NCBI GenBank assembly: GCA_020720405.1
Contig: DYOS01000009.1
Span: 1-45,609, forward strand
Length of the DNA stretch: 45,609 nt
Source of the DNA: Caldithrix sp.
Lineage (GTDB): Bacteria > Calditrichota > Calditrichia > Calditrichales > Calditrichaceae
Reading direction: 5' to 3'
Made by a program: the position numbers and the translations under genes. Shown in pieces: positions 8,088 through 17,091 of the stretch (the stretch's first letter is position 1; each line of letters begins with the position of its first letter). Below the pieces are notes generated by a model, which did no database searches, had not been told where the DNA came from, and saw nothing but the letters and a program-made list of their open reading frames with translations.

Positions 8088-9802
8088 TGCGTACTTTTAC
8101 CATCTTTATCTTTGTCTTGACCCGATTCCTCTGGACGCAGGTTGTCTTTAACGAAGTGCTGTTTGATCCGGCCAGAAATGAAAGCCATGATGAATTTGTG
8201 GAACTGGTTAATATTTCCGCCCAGGTGGTGGATCTAAGCGGCTGGCAATTCTCAGACAGCAGCGGCAGTGATGAGCTGACCGATGCCGGCGGTGGTTTGC
8301 AGGCCCAACCCGGTCAGTATATTGTTATTCTTGATGGCAGTTATTTTGGCAACTCCACGGCTTACGAAAACATTATTCCCGCTTCTGCATTAATCGTCAC
8401 CATCTCTGATAATTCGCTGGGTTCGGGCGGATTAAGTAACAGCAAAGCAGAGCGCCTTCAACTCTTCGATGATCAGGGTCAGCCCATCGATATTTACCGT
8501 TACACCACAGATAATCCGCCCGGTCACTCTGATGAGAAAATTGACCGGCTGGCCGGGAATAATGCCTCGAACTGGAGTAACAGTACAATTTCCGGGGGTA
8601 CGCCGGGGGCGCTCAATTCGCTCAGTCCGGCCGACTTCGACCTCGGGCTTGTCCCGGGCAGCCTGTTCTGGACGCCTGTTTCCGGGCTTCTGCCCGGAAC
8701 TCTGCTGACCCTGAATTTTTCTGTGCAAAATACAGGTAGTCAAAATTTTGATGATAGTCTTCAGGTCAGCCTGCGGGTACGGCAAATTTTCCCTTTGCCC
8801 GATGATTTTCAGGAGGTTGAGAGTTGGCACGAAAAGATTGAAATCCTACCTGGCAGCCTCCGCCAATACAGCGCCGGTTGGAGCCCGGTGCAGTCCGGTT
8901 CTTTCGAATTTGAGGCAGCCATCAGCTTAGAAAAAGATCAACGCCCGGGAAACAACAGCATTCGTTCGCAATTGCAGATTCATGATTCCGGATCAAGCCT
9001 GTTTCTCAGTGAGATACGGTTTCTGACCCGGGAAGAGGAAGCGGAGTGGATTGAGATTTATAATGGCGGAGAAAAACCGGCCCTGCTGACCGGCTGGGGG
9101 CTGGCTGATAAACAGGACACCATTCGCATCGACTCACTGGTCTATATCTTTCCCAACCAGTATAAAATTTTATCCCGGGTAAAAAATATTGGATCAGCTT
9201 TTACTGTGCCGGATAGCCTGGTGCTGGTGGTTTCGTTGCCTTCACTCAACAATACTGAGGATGAAATTTACCTGCTGCCGCCAGGTGGCGGATGGCAGGA
9301 GCGGGTGGCGTACAGCACGGAGTGGCTGGAAGGGGAAGACTGGCGAATGCCTTCTTTGGAAAGAATTTTGTTTACGGCAGATGCCTCACGTCAGGACAAT
9401 TGGGGACCATCTACCGCAGCCGAAGGTGCAACACCCGCTGCCCCGAATTCCATTCGGTCAGTCAGCAATAAAAAAGTCTCCGCTAAATTAAGAATAGAAC
9501 CAAATCCATTTTCACCGGACGGAGACGGCTATGAAGATCATACCGTTATCCGGGTTGAACTGCCGGTTCATTCTGCCCGCTACCGGATGCATATTTTTAA
9601 TTTGGCTGGCCATAAAATCCGCTCGCTATCCGACAATACCTACACGGGTTCTTCACTGGAACTGATCTGGAACGGCCGGGATGACCGGGACAGGCTGGTG
9701 CCGACCGGAATTTATATTGTCTGGCTGCAGGTTCTGGATGACCGTTCCGGAGTGCTTGCTGAGTATAAAAATACAGTCGTTGTTGTCCGAACCGTAAATT
9801 AG
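8087..9802 (+). CDS. Secreted lamin-tail domain protein with FlgD-like C-terminus
   Basis: A 571-residue exported protein. A signal peptide (about 1-18) is followed by a lamin-tail domain (about 20-175; VVFNEVLFDP, EFVELVNIS, DLSGWQFSD), a CARDB/Ig-like segment (about 185-300), and a second lamin-tail-like domain (about 303-430; LFLSEIRFL, EWIEIYNGG, TGWGLADK). The last ~95 residues (RIEPNPFSPDGDG...VPTGIYIVWLQV) form a FlgD-like Ig/type IX-sorting-like module. Secreted lamin-tail domains are usually thought to aid surface attachment or to accompany hydrolases. No catalytic domain is visible. No clear terminator follows in the 178-bp gap. Confidence 0.85.
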   Translation: MRTFTIFIFVLTRFLWTQVVFNEVLFDPARNESHDEFVELVNISAQVVDLSGWQFSDSSGSDELTDAGGGLQAQPGQYIVILDGSYFGNSTAYENIIPASALIVTISDNSLGSGGLSNSKAERLQLFDDQGQPIDIYRYTTDNPPGHSDEKIDRLAGNNASNWSNSTISGGTPGALNSLSPADFDLGLVPGSLFWTPVSGLLPGTLLTLNFSVQNTGSQNFDDSLQVSLRVRQIFPLPDDFQEVESWHEKIEILPGSLRQYSAGWSPVQSGSFEFEAAISLEKDQRPGNNSIRSQLQIHDSGSSLFLSEIRFLTREEEAEWIEIYNGGEKPALLTGWGLADKQDTIRIDSLVYIFPNQYKILSRVKNIGSAFTVPDSLVLVVSLPSLNNTEDEIYLLPPGGGWQERVAYSTEWLEGEDWRMPSLERILFTADASRQDNWGPSTAAEGATPAAPNSIRSVSNKKVSAKLRIEPNPFSPDGDGYEDHTVIRVELPVHSARYRMHIFNLAGHKIRSLSDNTYTGSSLELIWNGRDDRDRLVPTGIYIVWLQVLDDRSGVLAEYKNTVVVVRTVN

Positions 9803-9980
9803 ATGAATAGATATGAGCAATAGTGCATCTATACAACATACTTAACTTCAATATAAACAATACATAAGCAAGCCCAAAACAAGCCTTTTCCCTTTGCTTT
9901 TAGCTGTAGACAAGTTTAATTTTATCTCCTGAAATAAATCAAATCCTGTACCGGTTGTCCGGTCTAAATAGGAGGTTCAA

Positions 9981-11606
9981 ATGTCGAATGCCTTTTTTAA
10001 AGTACCCACACCGGTCAATGAACCGGTTCTTTCATATGCCCCGGGCAGCCCGGAACGGGCCCATCTCCAGCAAGCCCTGAACGAGCTGAAAAACAACCCC
10101 GTGGAAATCCCCCTGATTATCGGCGGGAAGGAAATCCGAACCGGCAAAACCGAACAGATTACTGCACCGCATGATCATTCGCAGGTACTCGGTTTTTATC
10201 ACAAAGCCGGGAAGGATGAGGTTGAACTGGCTATCAAAGCAGCGCTCGAAGCCCGCACAGCCTGGGCCGACCTGTCCTGGGAACACCGCCTTTCGGTATT
10301 TCTGAAAGCAGCCGAACTGATTGCCGGTCCCTGGCGCTATAAAATGAATGCAGCGACCATGCTTGGTCAGTCCAAAACGGTTTTCCAAAGTGAGATTGAT
10401 GCTGTGGCCGAGCTGGCCGATTTTTACCGTTTCAACGGTTTTTTCATGGCTCAGATTATGGGCGATCAACCTCTGTCCGTTCAGGGTGTCTGGAACCGGA
10501 TGGAATATCGTCCACTGGAAGGTTTTGTCTTTGCGGTAACACCATTCAATTTCACCTCCATTGCCGGCAATCTGCCAACGGCACCGGTCATGGTTGGTAA
10601 TGTTTCCCTGTGGAAACCGGCCTCGAGCGGTGTTTATCCGGCCTACTTCATTATGAAACTGTTGCAGGAAGCCGGACTGCCCGATGGCGTTATTAATTTT
10701 GTGCCCGGTTCCGGCGGACAGGTTGGCAATCCGGTTATGGCCAGTGAGTATCTGGCCGGTATACATTTTACCGGTTCAACCGAGGTTTTTCAGAATATGT
10801 GGAAAACGGTCGGCAACAATATCTTTAATATGAAATATTACCCGAGAATTGTTGGTGAGACCGGCGGCAAGGATTTTATTTTTGCCCATGCTTCGGCCAA
10901 TGTCAAGGCCCTGGTTACGGCTGCACTGCGCGGCTCTTTTGAGTATCAGGGGCAAAAATGTTCCGCGGTTTCCCGCATGTACATACCAAAATCAATCTGG
11001 CCGGAATTCAAAAGCCTTTATGTGCAGGAAGTCTCAAAAATTAAAATGGGTAATCCCGAGGATTTTCATAATTTTATGGGTGCGGTTATTGACCGCGGGG
11101 CTTTTGAAACCATTACGGCCTATATCGATGAAGCTAAAAAATCAGCAGATTGCGAAATTATCACTGGTGGAAACTACGATCTGAGCAAAGGCTGGTTTAT
11201 TGAGCCGACAACCATTGTTACCAGCAATCCCCATTACCGCAGTATGCGCGAAGAAATATTTGGCCCGGTTCTGACCATGTATGTTTATGAGGACGAGAAA
11301 CTGGATGAAACCCTGACCCTATGTGATACCACAGCCAGTTACGCCCTGACCGGTGCGGTTTTTGCCAGTGACCGCCAGGCCATTTCAAAGATTATGGATG
11401 CACTGCGCAACAGTGCCGGAAATTTCTACATCAACGACAAACCAACCGGGGCGGTAGTCGGACAGCAGCCGTTTGGCGGAGGCCGGGCTTCGGGAACCAA
11501 CGATAAAGCCGGCAGCGCCATGAATCTGATGCGTTGGATGACCGCCCGCTCGATCAAAGAAACAATGGTTCCGGCGGAAGACTGGGTTTACCCGTTTATG
11601 GCCTGA
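9981..11606 (+). CDS. pruA: L-glutamate gamma-semialdehyde (1-pyrroline-5-carboxylate) dehydrogenase
   Basis: A 541-residue aldehyde dehydrogenase that oxidises glutamate semialdehyde/P5C to glutamate with NAD+, the last step of proline (and ornithine-derived) catabolism. Typical residues are visible: VTPFNFT, the NAD-binding FTGSTEVF, the general base in GETGGKD (Glu293) and the catalytic Cys327 in GQKCSA. Length and N-terminus match the monofunctional ALDH4A1-like branch, not the long PutA fusion. AGGAGG at 9970-9975 sets the ATG. It appears to be a single transcription unit: 178 bp lie upstream, and a strong hairpin terminator follows. No proline dehydrogenase gene is in the window. Confidence 0.95.
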   Translation: MSNAFFKVPTPVNEPVLSYAPGSPERAHLQQALNELKNNPVEIPLIIGGKEIRTGKTEQITAPHDHSQVLGFYHKAGKDEVELAIKAALEARTAWADLSWEHRLSVFLKAAELIAGPWRYKMNAATMLGQSKTVFQSEIDAVAELADFYRFNGFFMAQIMGDQPLSVQGVWNRMEYRPLEGFVFAVTPFNFTSIAGNLPTAPVMVGNVSLWKPASSGVYPAYFIMKLLQEAGLPDGVINFVPGSGGQVGNPVMASEYLAGIHFTGSTEVFQNMWKTVGNNIFNMKYYPRIVGETGGKDFIFAHASANVKALVTAALRGSFEYQGQKCSAVSRMYIPKSIWPEFKSLYVQEVSKIKMGNPEDFHNFMGAVIDRGAFETITAYIDEAKKSADCEIITGGNYDLSKGWFIEPTTIVTSNPHYRSMREEIFGPVLTMYVYEDEKLDETLTLCDTTASYALTGAVFASDRQAISKIMDALRNSAGNFYINDKPTGAVVGQQPFGGGRASGTNDKAGSAMNLMRWMTARSIKETMVPAEDWVYPFMA

Positions 11607-11621
11607 TCTGTAAAATTATCA

Positions 11622-11651
11622 AACGCCGGACGGAAACTCCGGCGTTTTTTT
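11622..11651 (+). terminator. Rho-independent terminator after pruA
   Basis: A perfect 9-bp stem AACGCCGGA (11622-11630) pairs with TCCGGCGTT (11638-11646) around a 7-nt loop, and a run of seven T (11645-11651) follows. It lies 15 bp after the pruA stop and separates pruA from the CPGS-like/arcC genes. Confidence 0.9.
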
Positions 11652-11660
11652 GTTTTCGGG

Positions 11661-11844
11661 TTTGCATAAATATCAAGCCTTTTGCATATATAAAACTAAG
11701 CATCTAAATAAATAATAAACAGTTATTTAACAGTCATTTAAAAACGGCTTTCCCGGTTGCTTTTGCATAAACGCCTTGATAAATTCTGAGCCAAAAACCA
11801 GATCACCTCAGTTGGTGAGCAGATAAAAAAACTAAGGAGGACAA
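11661..11844 (+). promoter_or_regulatory. AT-rich leader with repeated TTTGCATA and tandem 11-mers
   Basis: This stretch between the pruA terminator and the CPGS-like gene should hold that gene's promoter. TTTGCATA occurs at 11661-11668, 11681-11688 (exactly 20 bp on) and 11762-11769. Two tandem near-identical 11-mers, ACAGT(T/C)ATTTA, lie at 11719-11740. A small inverted repeat TCACC/GGTGA is at 803-818 of the 11-kb block (11803-11818). One possible promoter is TTGCAT at 11682 with TAAATA 17 bp later, at 11705. The ribosome site AAGGAGG is at 11834-11840. The repeats could be operator sites; no regulator is identifiable. Confidence 0.4.
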
Positions 11845-13158
11845 ATGTCACGAATCAAGGTAATCATCATGGGAGCCGCAGGACGGGACTTCCATAATTT
11901 CAATACATTTTTCAGGGATAATGAGCAGTACGAAGTTGTTGCTTTTACTGCCACCCAGATTCCTGATATCGACGACCGGAAATATCCGGCTGAACTGGCC
12001 GGGCGTTTATATCCGCAGGGAATTCAGATCTTTCCGGAGGATGAGCTGCTGTACCTGATCAAAAAACATGATGTTGATGAGGTCATTTTCTCCTACTCGG
12101 ATGTGCCTTACGATTATCTGATGAGCCGCTCGGCCACGGTTAATGCAGCGGGAGCCGACTTTAAACTGATGGGACCAAAGCATACCCAGATTAAAAGTAC
12201 CAAGCCGGTCGTTGCCGTTTGTGCTGTTCGTACCGGCTGCGGTAAAAGCCAGACCACGCGTCGGGTGATGGAGTTGCTCCGTGAAGCGGGGAAAAAGGTA
12301 GTCGCTATCCGCCACCCGATGCCCTATGGTGATCTGGCTGCCCAAAAAGTACAGCGTTTTGCCACCCTGCAGGATTTGGATTTGCATAAATGCACCATCG
12401 AAGAACGGGAAGAATATGAACCGCATGTTGTGGCCGGTAACGTGATTTATGCCGGTGTGGATTATGAGGCCATTCTGCGTGAGGCGGAAAAGGAAGCCGA
12501 CATTATTTTGTGGGATGGTGGTAACAATGATCTGCCCTTTTATAAATCCGATCTGCACATCACCATTGTTGACCCGCATCGTCCGGGGGATGAATTGTTT
12601 TACTATCCCGGTGAGGCCAATTTGCGCGCCGCCGATGTGGTGATTATAAATAAAATGGACTCAGCGGATGCGGAAGACATTCTCGAAGTCCGTGAAAATA
12701 TTCAGATGGTTAATCCATCGGCCATGGTTATCGACGCCGCCTCTCCAATTTTTGTTGAAGGTTATGAGCAAATTAAGGGTAAAACTGTCCTTGTTGTGGA
12801 AGACGGTCCGACTCTGACCCATGGTGAAATGACCTATGGTGCCGGCGTAGTAGCGGCAGAAAAATTTGGCGCCGCCGAAATGGTTGATCCCCGACCCTAC
12901 ACGGTTGGCACCATTACCGACACTTTTGAAAAATATCCCGGCATTGGTGAATTATTACCGGCCATGGGTTATGGTGATCAGCAAATCAAAGATCTGGAAG
13001 AAACCATTAACAATACCGAGTGCGATCTGGTTATTATTGGAACGCCGATCGATCTGCGTAAGCTGGTTCACATCAATAAACCGGCTTTGCGGGTAACCTA
13101 TGAACTGCAGGAAATTGGCAAACCCGATCTGAAGGATGCTCTGAAAAAAGTGCTCTAA
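11845..13158 (+). CDS. Cyclic 2,3-diphosphoglycerate synthetase-like GTPase (COG2403-type)
   Basis: A 437-residue predicted P-loop NTPase resembling archaeal cyclic 2,3-diphosphoglycerate synthetase and the COG2403 predicted GTPases. An N-terminal Rossmann-like segment (IIMGAAGRDFHNFN, about 7-20) precedes the P-loop VRTGCGKS (about 128-135), WDGGNND (about 224-230) and an NKMD-type guanine motif in VIINKMDSAD. The archaeal enzyme makes the thermolyte cDPG from 2,3-bisphosphoglycerate and ATP, but a cDPG role in a bacterium is unproven. The gene has a strong AAGGAGG site and its own upstream region, and carbamate kinase follows after 149 bp. That pairing suggests a role in carbamoyl-phosphate or amino-acid/purine fermentation; this is inference. 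Family assignment is firm, function is open. Confidence 0.82.
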   Translation: MSRIKVIIMGAAGRDFHNFNTFFRDNEQYEVVAFTATQIPDIDDRKYPAELAGRLYPQGIQIFPEDELLYLIKKHDVDEVIFSYSDVPYDYLMSRSATVNAAGADFKLMGPKHTQIKSTKPVVAVCAVRTGCGKSQTTRRVMELLREAGKKVVAIRHPMPYGDLAAQKVQRFATLQDLDLHKCTIEEREEYEPHVVAGNVIYAGVDYEAILREAEKEADIILWDGGNNDLPFYKSDLHITIVDPHRPGDELFYYPGEANLRAADVVIINKMDSADAEDILEVRENIQMVNPSAMVIDAASPIFVEGYEQIKGKTVLVVEDGPTLTHGEMTYGAGVVAAEKFGAAEMVDPRPYTVGTITDTFEKYPGIGELLPAMGYGDQQIKDLEETINNTECDLVIIGTPIDLRKLVHINKPALRVTYELQEIGKPDLKDALKKVL

Positions 13159-13174
13159 TCAGATTATGATTAAT

Positions 13175-13250
13175 AAACAGGAGCTGCTCCGGGAGTAGTA
13201 GAAAATCAGATGGACTGGTTATTCTATGTTTCCAGGCCGGCTCCTGTTTT
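13175..13250 (+). terminator. Long-loop inverted repeat, possible terminator or attenuator
   Basis: AAACAGGAGC (13175-13184) is perfectly complementary to GCTCCTGTTT (13240-13249), with 55 nt between and only TTTT then C after. The 5' arm also has a local partner: GGAGC (13180-13184), one T, GCTCC (13186-13190). The two pairings exclude each other, so the element could be a leaky terminator or an attenuator between the CPGS-like gene and arcC. Confidence 0.5.
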
Positions 13251-13307
13251 CATTTCCGGCACCGGGTAAATCTCAGACTAAATCATGAAGATGATAAGGA
13301 GAAAAGA

Positions 13308-14249
13308 ATGAAGAGGAGAATTGTCGTAGCCCTGGGCGGGAATGCCATCAGCAGGGAGTTCGAAGAGGGCAATATCACCCAGCAGTTTGAAAATACAAGA
13401 CAGAGTTTGAGCAGCGTGGTCGAGTTGCTCAGACAAGGTTACCAGGTTGTTATCACCCACGGCAACGGACCGCAGGTCGGCAATGCTCTGATCCGGGTCG
13501 AAGAAAGCCGCCATCTGGTTCCGCCTCTGCCGCTCGGGGTTATTGTGGCCGACCTGGAAGGGGGTATGGGTTATATGATTGAGCAATGTCTGCAAAATAA
13601 AATGCACGATGCCGGTCTGAACCTGCCGGTCACCACAATTCTGACCCAGATTCTGGTAGATAAAAATGATCCATCGATTTTAGAGCCAAGTAAGTTTGTC
13701 GGGCCGTTTTTCAAAGCAGACCAGGTGGAAAAACTGACATCCGAACGGGGCTGGGTGATGAAAGAAGACAAGGGCCGGGGCTGGCGGCGGGTTGTCTCCT
13801 CACCGGTACCGCGCGGCATTGTGGAAAAAGATATAATCCGCTTGTTAGTGGAACAGGGTATTATTGTTATTGCCGGCGGCGGCGGCGGAATTCCGGTTTA
13901 TTATGAGGCCAATGGCTGGCTGGAAGGTGTTGACGGGGTCATCGATAAGGATCTGGCTTCGGCCGTACTTGGTAATGAGATTGGCGCCCAGGAACTGCTG
14001 ATAGTTACCGGTGTTGATCAGGTTGCCCTGAATTTCGGCACTGCGCAGCAGGTTAATCTACCCCGCCTGACCGCTGCTGAAGCTCTGAACTATCTCGACG
14101 CAGGACAATTCCCGAAGGGCAGCATGGGTCCGAAAATAAAAGCCGCTGTTAATTTTCTGAAAGGCGGCGGAGAACGGGTTATTATCACCTCTATTGAAAA
14201 AGCACCCGATGCCCTGCTGGGAAAAGCAGGCACAGCCATTGTCCTTTAG
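13308..14249 (+). CDS. arcC: Carbamate kinase
   Basis: A 313-residue amino-acid-kinase-family enzyme that makes ATP and carbamate from carbamoyl phosphate and ADP. Signatures are VVALGGNAI at the N-terminus, VVITHGNGPQVGN, the family loop AGGGGGIPV, KDLASAVLGNEIGA with IVTGVDQVA, and GSMGPKIKAA near the C-terminus. A GGAG site (about 13300) precedes the ATG. Neither arginine deiminase nor ornithine carbamoyltransferase is nearby, so the carbamoyl phosphate source is unknown. The CPGS-like GTPase upstream may be functionally linked. A 236-bp gap to sucC follows. Confidence 0.96.
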   Translation: MKRRIVVALGGNAISREFEEGNITQQFENTRQSLSSVVELLRQGYQVVITHGNGPQVGNALIRVEESRHLVPPLPLGVIVADLEGGMGYMIEQCLQNKMHDAGLNLPVTTILTQILVDKNDPSILEPSKFVGPFFKADQVEKLTSERGWVMKEDKGRGWRRVVSSPVPRGIVEKDIIRLLVEQGIIVIAGGGGGIPVYYEANGWLEGVDGVIDKDLASAVLGNEIGAQELLIVTGVDQVALNFGTAQQVNLPRLTAAEALNYLDAGQFPKGSMGPKIKAAVNFLKGGGERVIITSIEKAPDALLGKAGTAIVL

Positions 14250-14485
14250 AAATTGAAACCGGCTGGAAAGCAGTCCGGATGGAGCCGGGGGCTTATTCCG
14301 ATGGTTTTTCCGGAGACGAAGATTGGCAAATCCGGGATTTAAAATGGTCAGGTTTAAAAACTTTCACTCCGGCTGAAAATAGCAGGGTTTTTATTTCTCT
14401 AATCCAGTGAAAATTCTTATATTTTTAATCTTATGCTAAGGCTGTCCGTGAATTAGTGTTTATTATAGGAAGGAGAATACAGGGC

Positions 14486-15664
14486 ATGAAAATTCATGAG
14501 TATCAGGGTAAAGATATCCTGAGAAAATTCAATGTTCCGGTACCGGAAGGTTATGTTGCCTTCAGTGTCGGTGAGGCAGTGGAGAATGCTAAAAAACTGG
14601 GCACACCCGTGGTTGTGGTCAAAGCTCAGATTCACGCCGGCGGCCGCGGTAAGGGCGGCGGTGTAAAGGTGGCCCGCGGGCTGCATGAGGTAAAAGACCT
14701 GGCCGGGCAAATTCTGGGCATGAACCTGGTTACCCATCAAACCGGTCCGGAAGGCAGGGAAGTAAAAAAACTGCTTATTGAGCAGGGTGTTGATATAGAG
14801 CGTGAACTATACCTGGGTATGGTACTCGACCGTTCTGTTTCACGGTTTGTCATGATGGCCAGTACAGCAGGCGGAATGGAAATTGAGAAAGTCGCCGAAG
14901 AAACACCGGAAAAAATCCTGAAAGAATGGATTGATCCGAAAATCGGTCTTCAGCCTTTCCAGGCCAGAAAGCTAGCCTTCAGCCTTGGTTTGTCCGGCAA
15001 ACAGGTCAATAACGCCGTGAAATTTATGCTTAGTCTGTACAAGGCATTTATGGCCAACGATTGTTCATTGGCCGAAATCAATCCGCTGGTAGTCACCAAA
15101 TCGGGCGATGTTTTAGCACTGGATGCCAAGATCAATTTTGATGACAGCGCGCTGTACCGCCAGCCGCACCTGCCCGAATTACGCGATATTGATGAAGAAG
15201 AACCACTCGAAGTGGAAGCATCCAAATATAATCTCAACTATATTAAACTCGACGGCAATGTCGGTTGTATGGTTAATGGCGCCGGTCTGGCCATGGCCAC
15301 CATGGACATCATCAAACTGGCCGGCGGTGAACCGGCAAATTTCCTTGATGTCGGCGGCGGGGCCAATGTTGAAACCGTCCGCAACGGTTTTAAAATCATC
15401 CTGGCCGATCCCAATGTGAAGGCTATCCTGATCAATATTTTTGGCGGGATTGTCCGTTGTGACCGTGTTGCCCAGGGTGTGATCGAAGCGGTCAAAACCA
15501 TTGATGTAAATGTACCGGTCGTTGTCCGCCTGGCTGGAACAAATGCTGAAGAAGCCGCAGTAATGCTAAAAAATTCCGGTCTGGATTTTATCGTTGGCGA
15601 CACGATTGGCGATGCCGCTCAAAAAGTTGTCGCTGCTGCCAAATCAGCCAGAGCCAAAAAGTAG
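14486..15664 (+). CDS. sucC: Succinyl-CoA synthetase, beta subunit (ADP-forming type)
   Basis: A 392-residue ATP-grasp subunit of succinyl-CoA synthetase, which couples succinyl-CoA cleavage to NTP synthesis. The N-terminus [15 protein letters not shown], the nucleotide-binding [13 protein letters not shown], the metal-site region EINPLVV and the C-terminal ligase domain with [10 protein letters not shown] are typical. An in-frame start exists 30 bp upstream, but the ATG at 14486 sits behind AGGAAGGAG and gives the standard N-terminus. sucD begins 9 bp after its stop, so the two subunits are translated together. Confidence 0.97.
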   Translation: MKIHEYQGKDILRKFNVPVPEGYVAFSVGEAVENAKKLGTPVVVVKAQIHAGGRGKGGGVKVARGLHEVKDLAGQILGMNLVTHQTGPEGREVKKLLIEQGVDIERELYLGMVLDRSVSRFVMMASTAGGMEIEKVAEETPEKILKEWIDPKIGLQPFQARKLAFSLGLSGKQVNNAVKFMLSLYKAFMANDCSLAEINPLVVTKSGDVLALDAKINFDDSALYRQPHLPELRDIDEEEPLEVEASKYNLNYIKLDGNVGCMVNGAGLAMATMDIIKLAGGEPANFLDVGGGANVETVRNGFKIILADPNVKAILINIFGGIVRCDRVAQGVIEAVKTIDVNVPVVVRLAGTNAEEAAVMLKNSGLDFIVGDTIGDAAQKVVAAAKSARAKK

Positions 15665-15673
15665 GAGAAATTC

Positions 15674-16549
15674 ATGAGCGTTCTATTAACTCAAAATACA
15701 AAAGTTGTGGTGCAGGGTATTACCGGTACCGAAGGCTCGTTTCATGCCCAGCAGATGATTGATTACAATACAAAAGTGGTGGCCGGAGTTACACCGGGCA
15801 AGGGCGGGCAGACCTTTTATGAAATCATCCCGATTTTCAATACCGTTCAGGAAGCAGTTAAAGCGACCGGTGCCAATGCCTCGGTTATTTTTGTGCCACC
15901 ATCATTTGCTGCCGATGCGATTATGGAAGCGGCCGATGCCGGAATTAAACTGATCGTGGCCATCACTGAAAATATTCCTGTTACGGATATGATTATGGTC
16001 TATGAATATATTGCCGGAAAGGGTATTCACCTGGTTGGCCCGAACTGTCCGGGTGTAATTTCGCCGGGCATTGGCAAGATGGGCATTATGCCCGGGTTTA
16101 TTCATTTGCCCGGCCGGGTTGGGGTGATCAGCCGTTCGGGCACGCTAACCTATGAAGCCGTCGGTCAATTGACCGCACTCGGAATCGGGCAGTCAACCTG
16201 CATCGGTATCGGCGGTGATCCGGTTATCGGGACCCGTTTTATCGATGCATTGAAAGTGTTTAACGAAGACCCCGACACCGATGCCGTTGTGATGATTGGT
16301 GAGATTGGCGGTACAGCCGAAGAAGAAGCAGCGGCCTGGATTAAACAATATTTCAAAAAGCCGGTGGTCAGTTTTATTGCCGGCCAAACCGCGCCTCCCG
16401 GGCGCCGGATGGGTCATGCCGGAGCCATTATCAGCGGCGGGAAAGGTACCGCGGCTGATAAAATGAAAGCCCTGCAGGAAGCTGGCATCCATGTCTGCAA
16501 AAGCCCGGCTGAAATCGGCTCAACCATGAAGAAAGTACTTGAAAAGTAG
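15674..16549 (+). CDS. sucD: Succinyl-CoA synthetase, alpha subunit
   Basis: A 291-residue alpha subunit that binds CoA and carries the phosphohistidine intermediate, His248 in the motif [11 protein letters not shown] CoA-binding Rossmann domain ([14 protein letters not shown] near the start) precedes the ligase domain with [10 protein letters not shown] and GIGGDPVIG. Length and motifs are normal. TAGGAG lies just upstream of the ATG. It pairs with sucC, and ndk follows 54 bp later; NDK can interconvert ATP and GTP made by this enzyme. Confidence 0.97.
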   Translation: MSVLLTQNTKVVVQGITGTEGSFHAQQMIDYNTKVVAGVTPGKGGQTFYEIIPIFNTVQEAVKATGANASVIFVPPSFAADAIMEAADAGIKLIVAITENIPVTDMIMVYEYIAGKGIHLVGPNCPGVISPGIGKMGIMPGFIHLPGRVGVISRSGTLTYEAVGQLTALGIGQSTCIGIGGDPVIGTRFIDALKVFNEDPDTDAVVMIGEIGGTAEEEAAAWIKQYFKKPVVSFIAGQTAPPGRRMGHAGAIISGGKGTAADKMKALQEAGIHVCKSPAEIGSTMKKVLEK

Positions 16550-16603
16550 CAGCCGGATTATACCGGTTTAAATAATTGATAATTTGAAATTACAGGAGAT
16601 GAA

Positions 16604-17029
16604 GTGACCGAAAGAACTTTAGCTATTCTGAAACCCGACTGCGTTAAGAACAATCAGATCGGGAAAGTGATAGATCATTTGCTGGCCGCCGGATTTAAAA
16701 TTGTCGGGATGAAGATGATCCGCCTGACCAAAGAAACGGCCGGTGCGTTTTACGCTGTTCATGCGGCCCGGCCCTTTTACGCTGAACTAGTCGCCTTTAT
16801 GACTGAGAACCGGGTTGTGCCCATTGTTCTTGAGCGGGCTGATGCCGTTGCCGAACTGCGCCGGGTAATCGGCGCCACTGATCCGGCTGAAGCGGCCGAA
16901 GGTACGGTGCGCAAACTCTACGCCGAGAGCAAGGGACGTAATATTATCCATGCCTCCGATTCCGTGGAAAATGCCCGCACTGAGCTTAGCTTTTTCTTTA
17001 CTGAAAGTGAACTTATTTCAAATTTATAG
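16604..17029 (+). CDS. ndk: Nucleoside diphosphate kinase
   Basis: A 141-residue enzyme that transfers the gamma-phosphate between NTPs and NDPs through phosphohistidine His116 ([10 protein letters not shown]; most homologues have HGSDS). The N-terminal [13 protein letters not shown] is typical. The start codon is GTG behind AGGAG (about 16594-16598); no in-frame ATG gives a complete N-terminus. It lies between sucD and a hydroxyacyl-CoA dehydrogenase, and a terminator follows. Confidence 0.97.
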   Translation: MTERTLAILKPDCVKNNQIGKVIDHLLAAGFKIVGMKMIRLTKETAGAFYAVHAARPFYAELVAFMTENRVVPIVLERADAVAELRRVIGATDPAEAAEGTVRKLYAESKGRNIIHASDSVENARTELSFFFTESELISNL

Positions 17030-17038
17030 TTTGTCCCG

Positions 17039-17080
17039 GCCTCCGTCCAATTTCTGGGCGGAGGCTTATTTAGTTTCTTT
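17039..17080 (+). terminator. Hairpin terminator after ndk
   Basis: GCCTCCGTCC (17039-17048) pairs with GGGCGGAGGC (17056-17065), 10 bp including one T-G wobble, around a 7-nt loop. A T-rich tail (TTATTTAGTTTCTTT) follows. It lies 9 bp after the ndk stop and probably ends the sucCD-ndk transcript. Confidence 0.8.
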
Positions 17081-17091
17081 CCGGAGGCCTT

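Noticed and set aside
10032-10766. 244-codon minus-strand open frame
   Set aside because: It lies wholly antisense to pruA, whose full-length protein has all family motifs; it is a by-product of the codon pattern.
14250-14485. Possible small gene or riboswitch in the 236-bp gap before sucC
   Set aside because: No open frame with a ribosome site and no recognisable riboswitch core is visible. It probably holds only the sucCD promoter, which I could not place with confidence.
16550-16603. CCGG-ATTATA-CCGG hairpin between sucD and ndk as a terminator
   Set aside because: The stem is only 4 bp and no T-run follows, so sucD and ndk are more likely co-transcribed.
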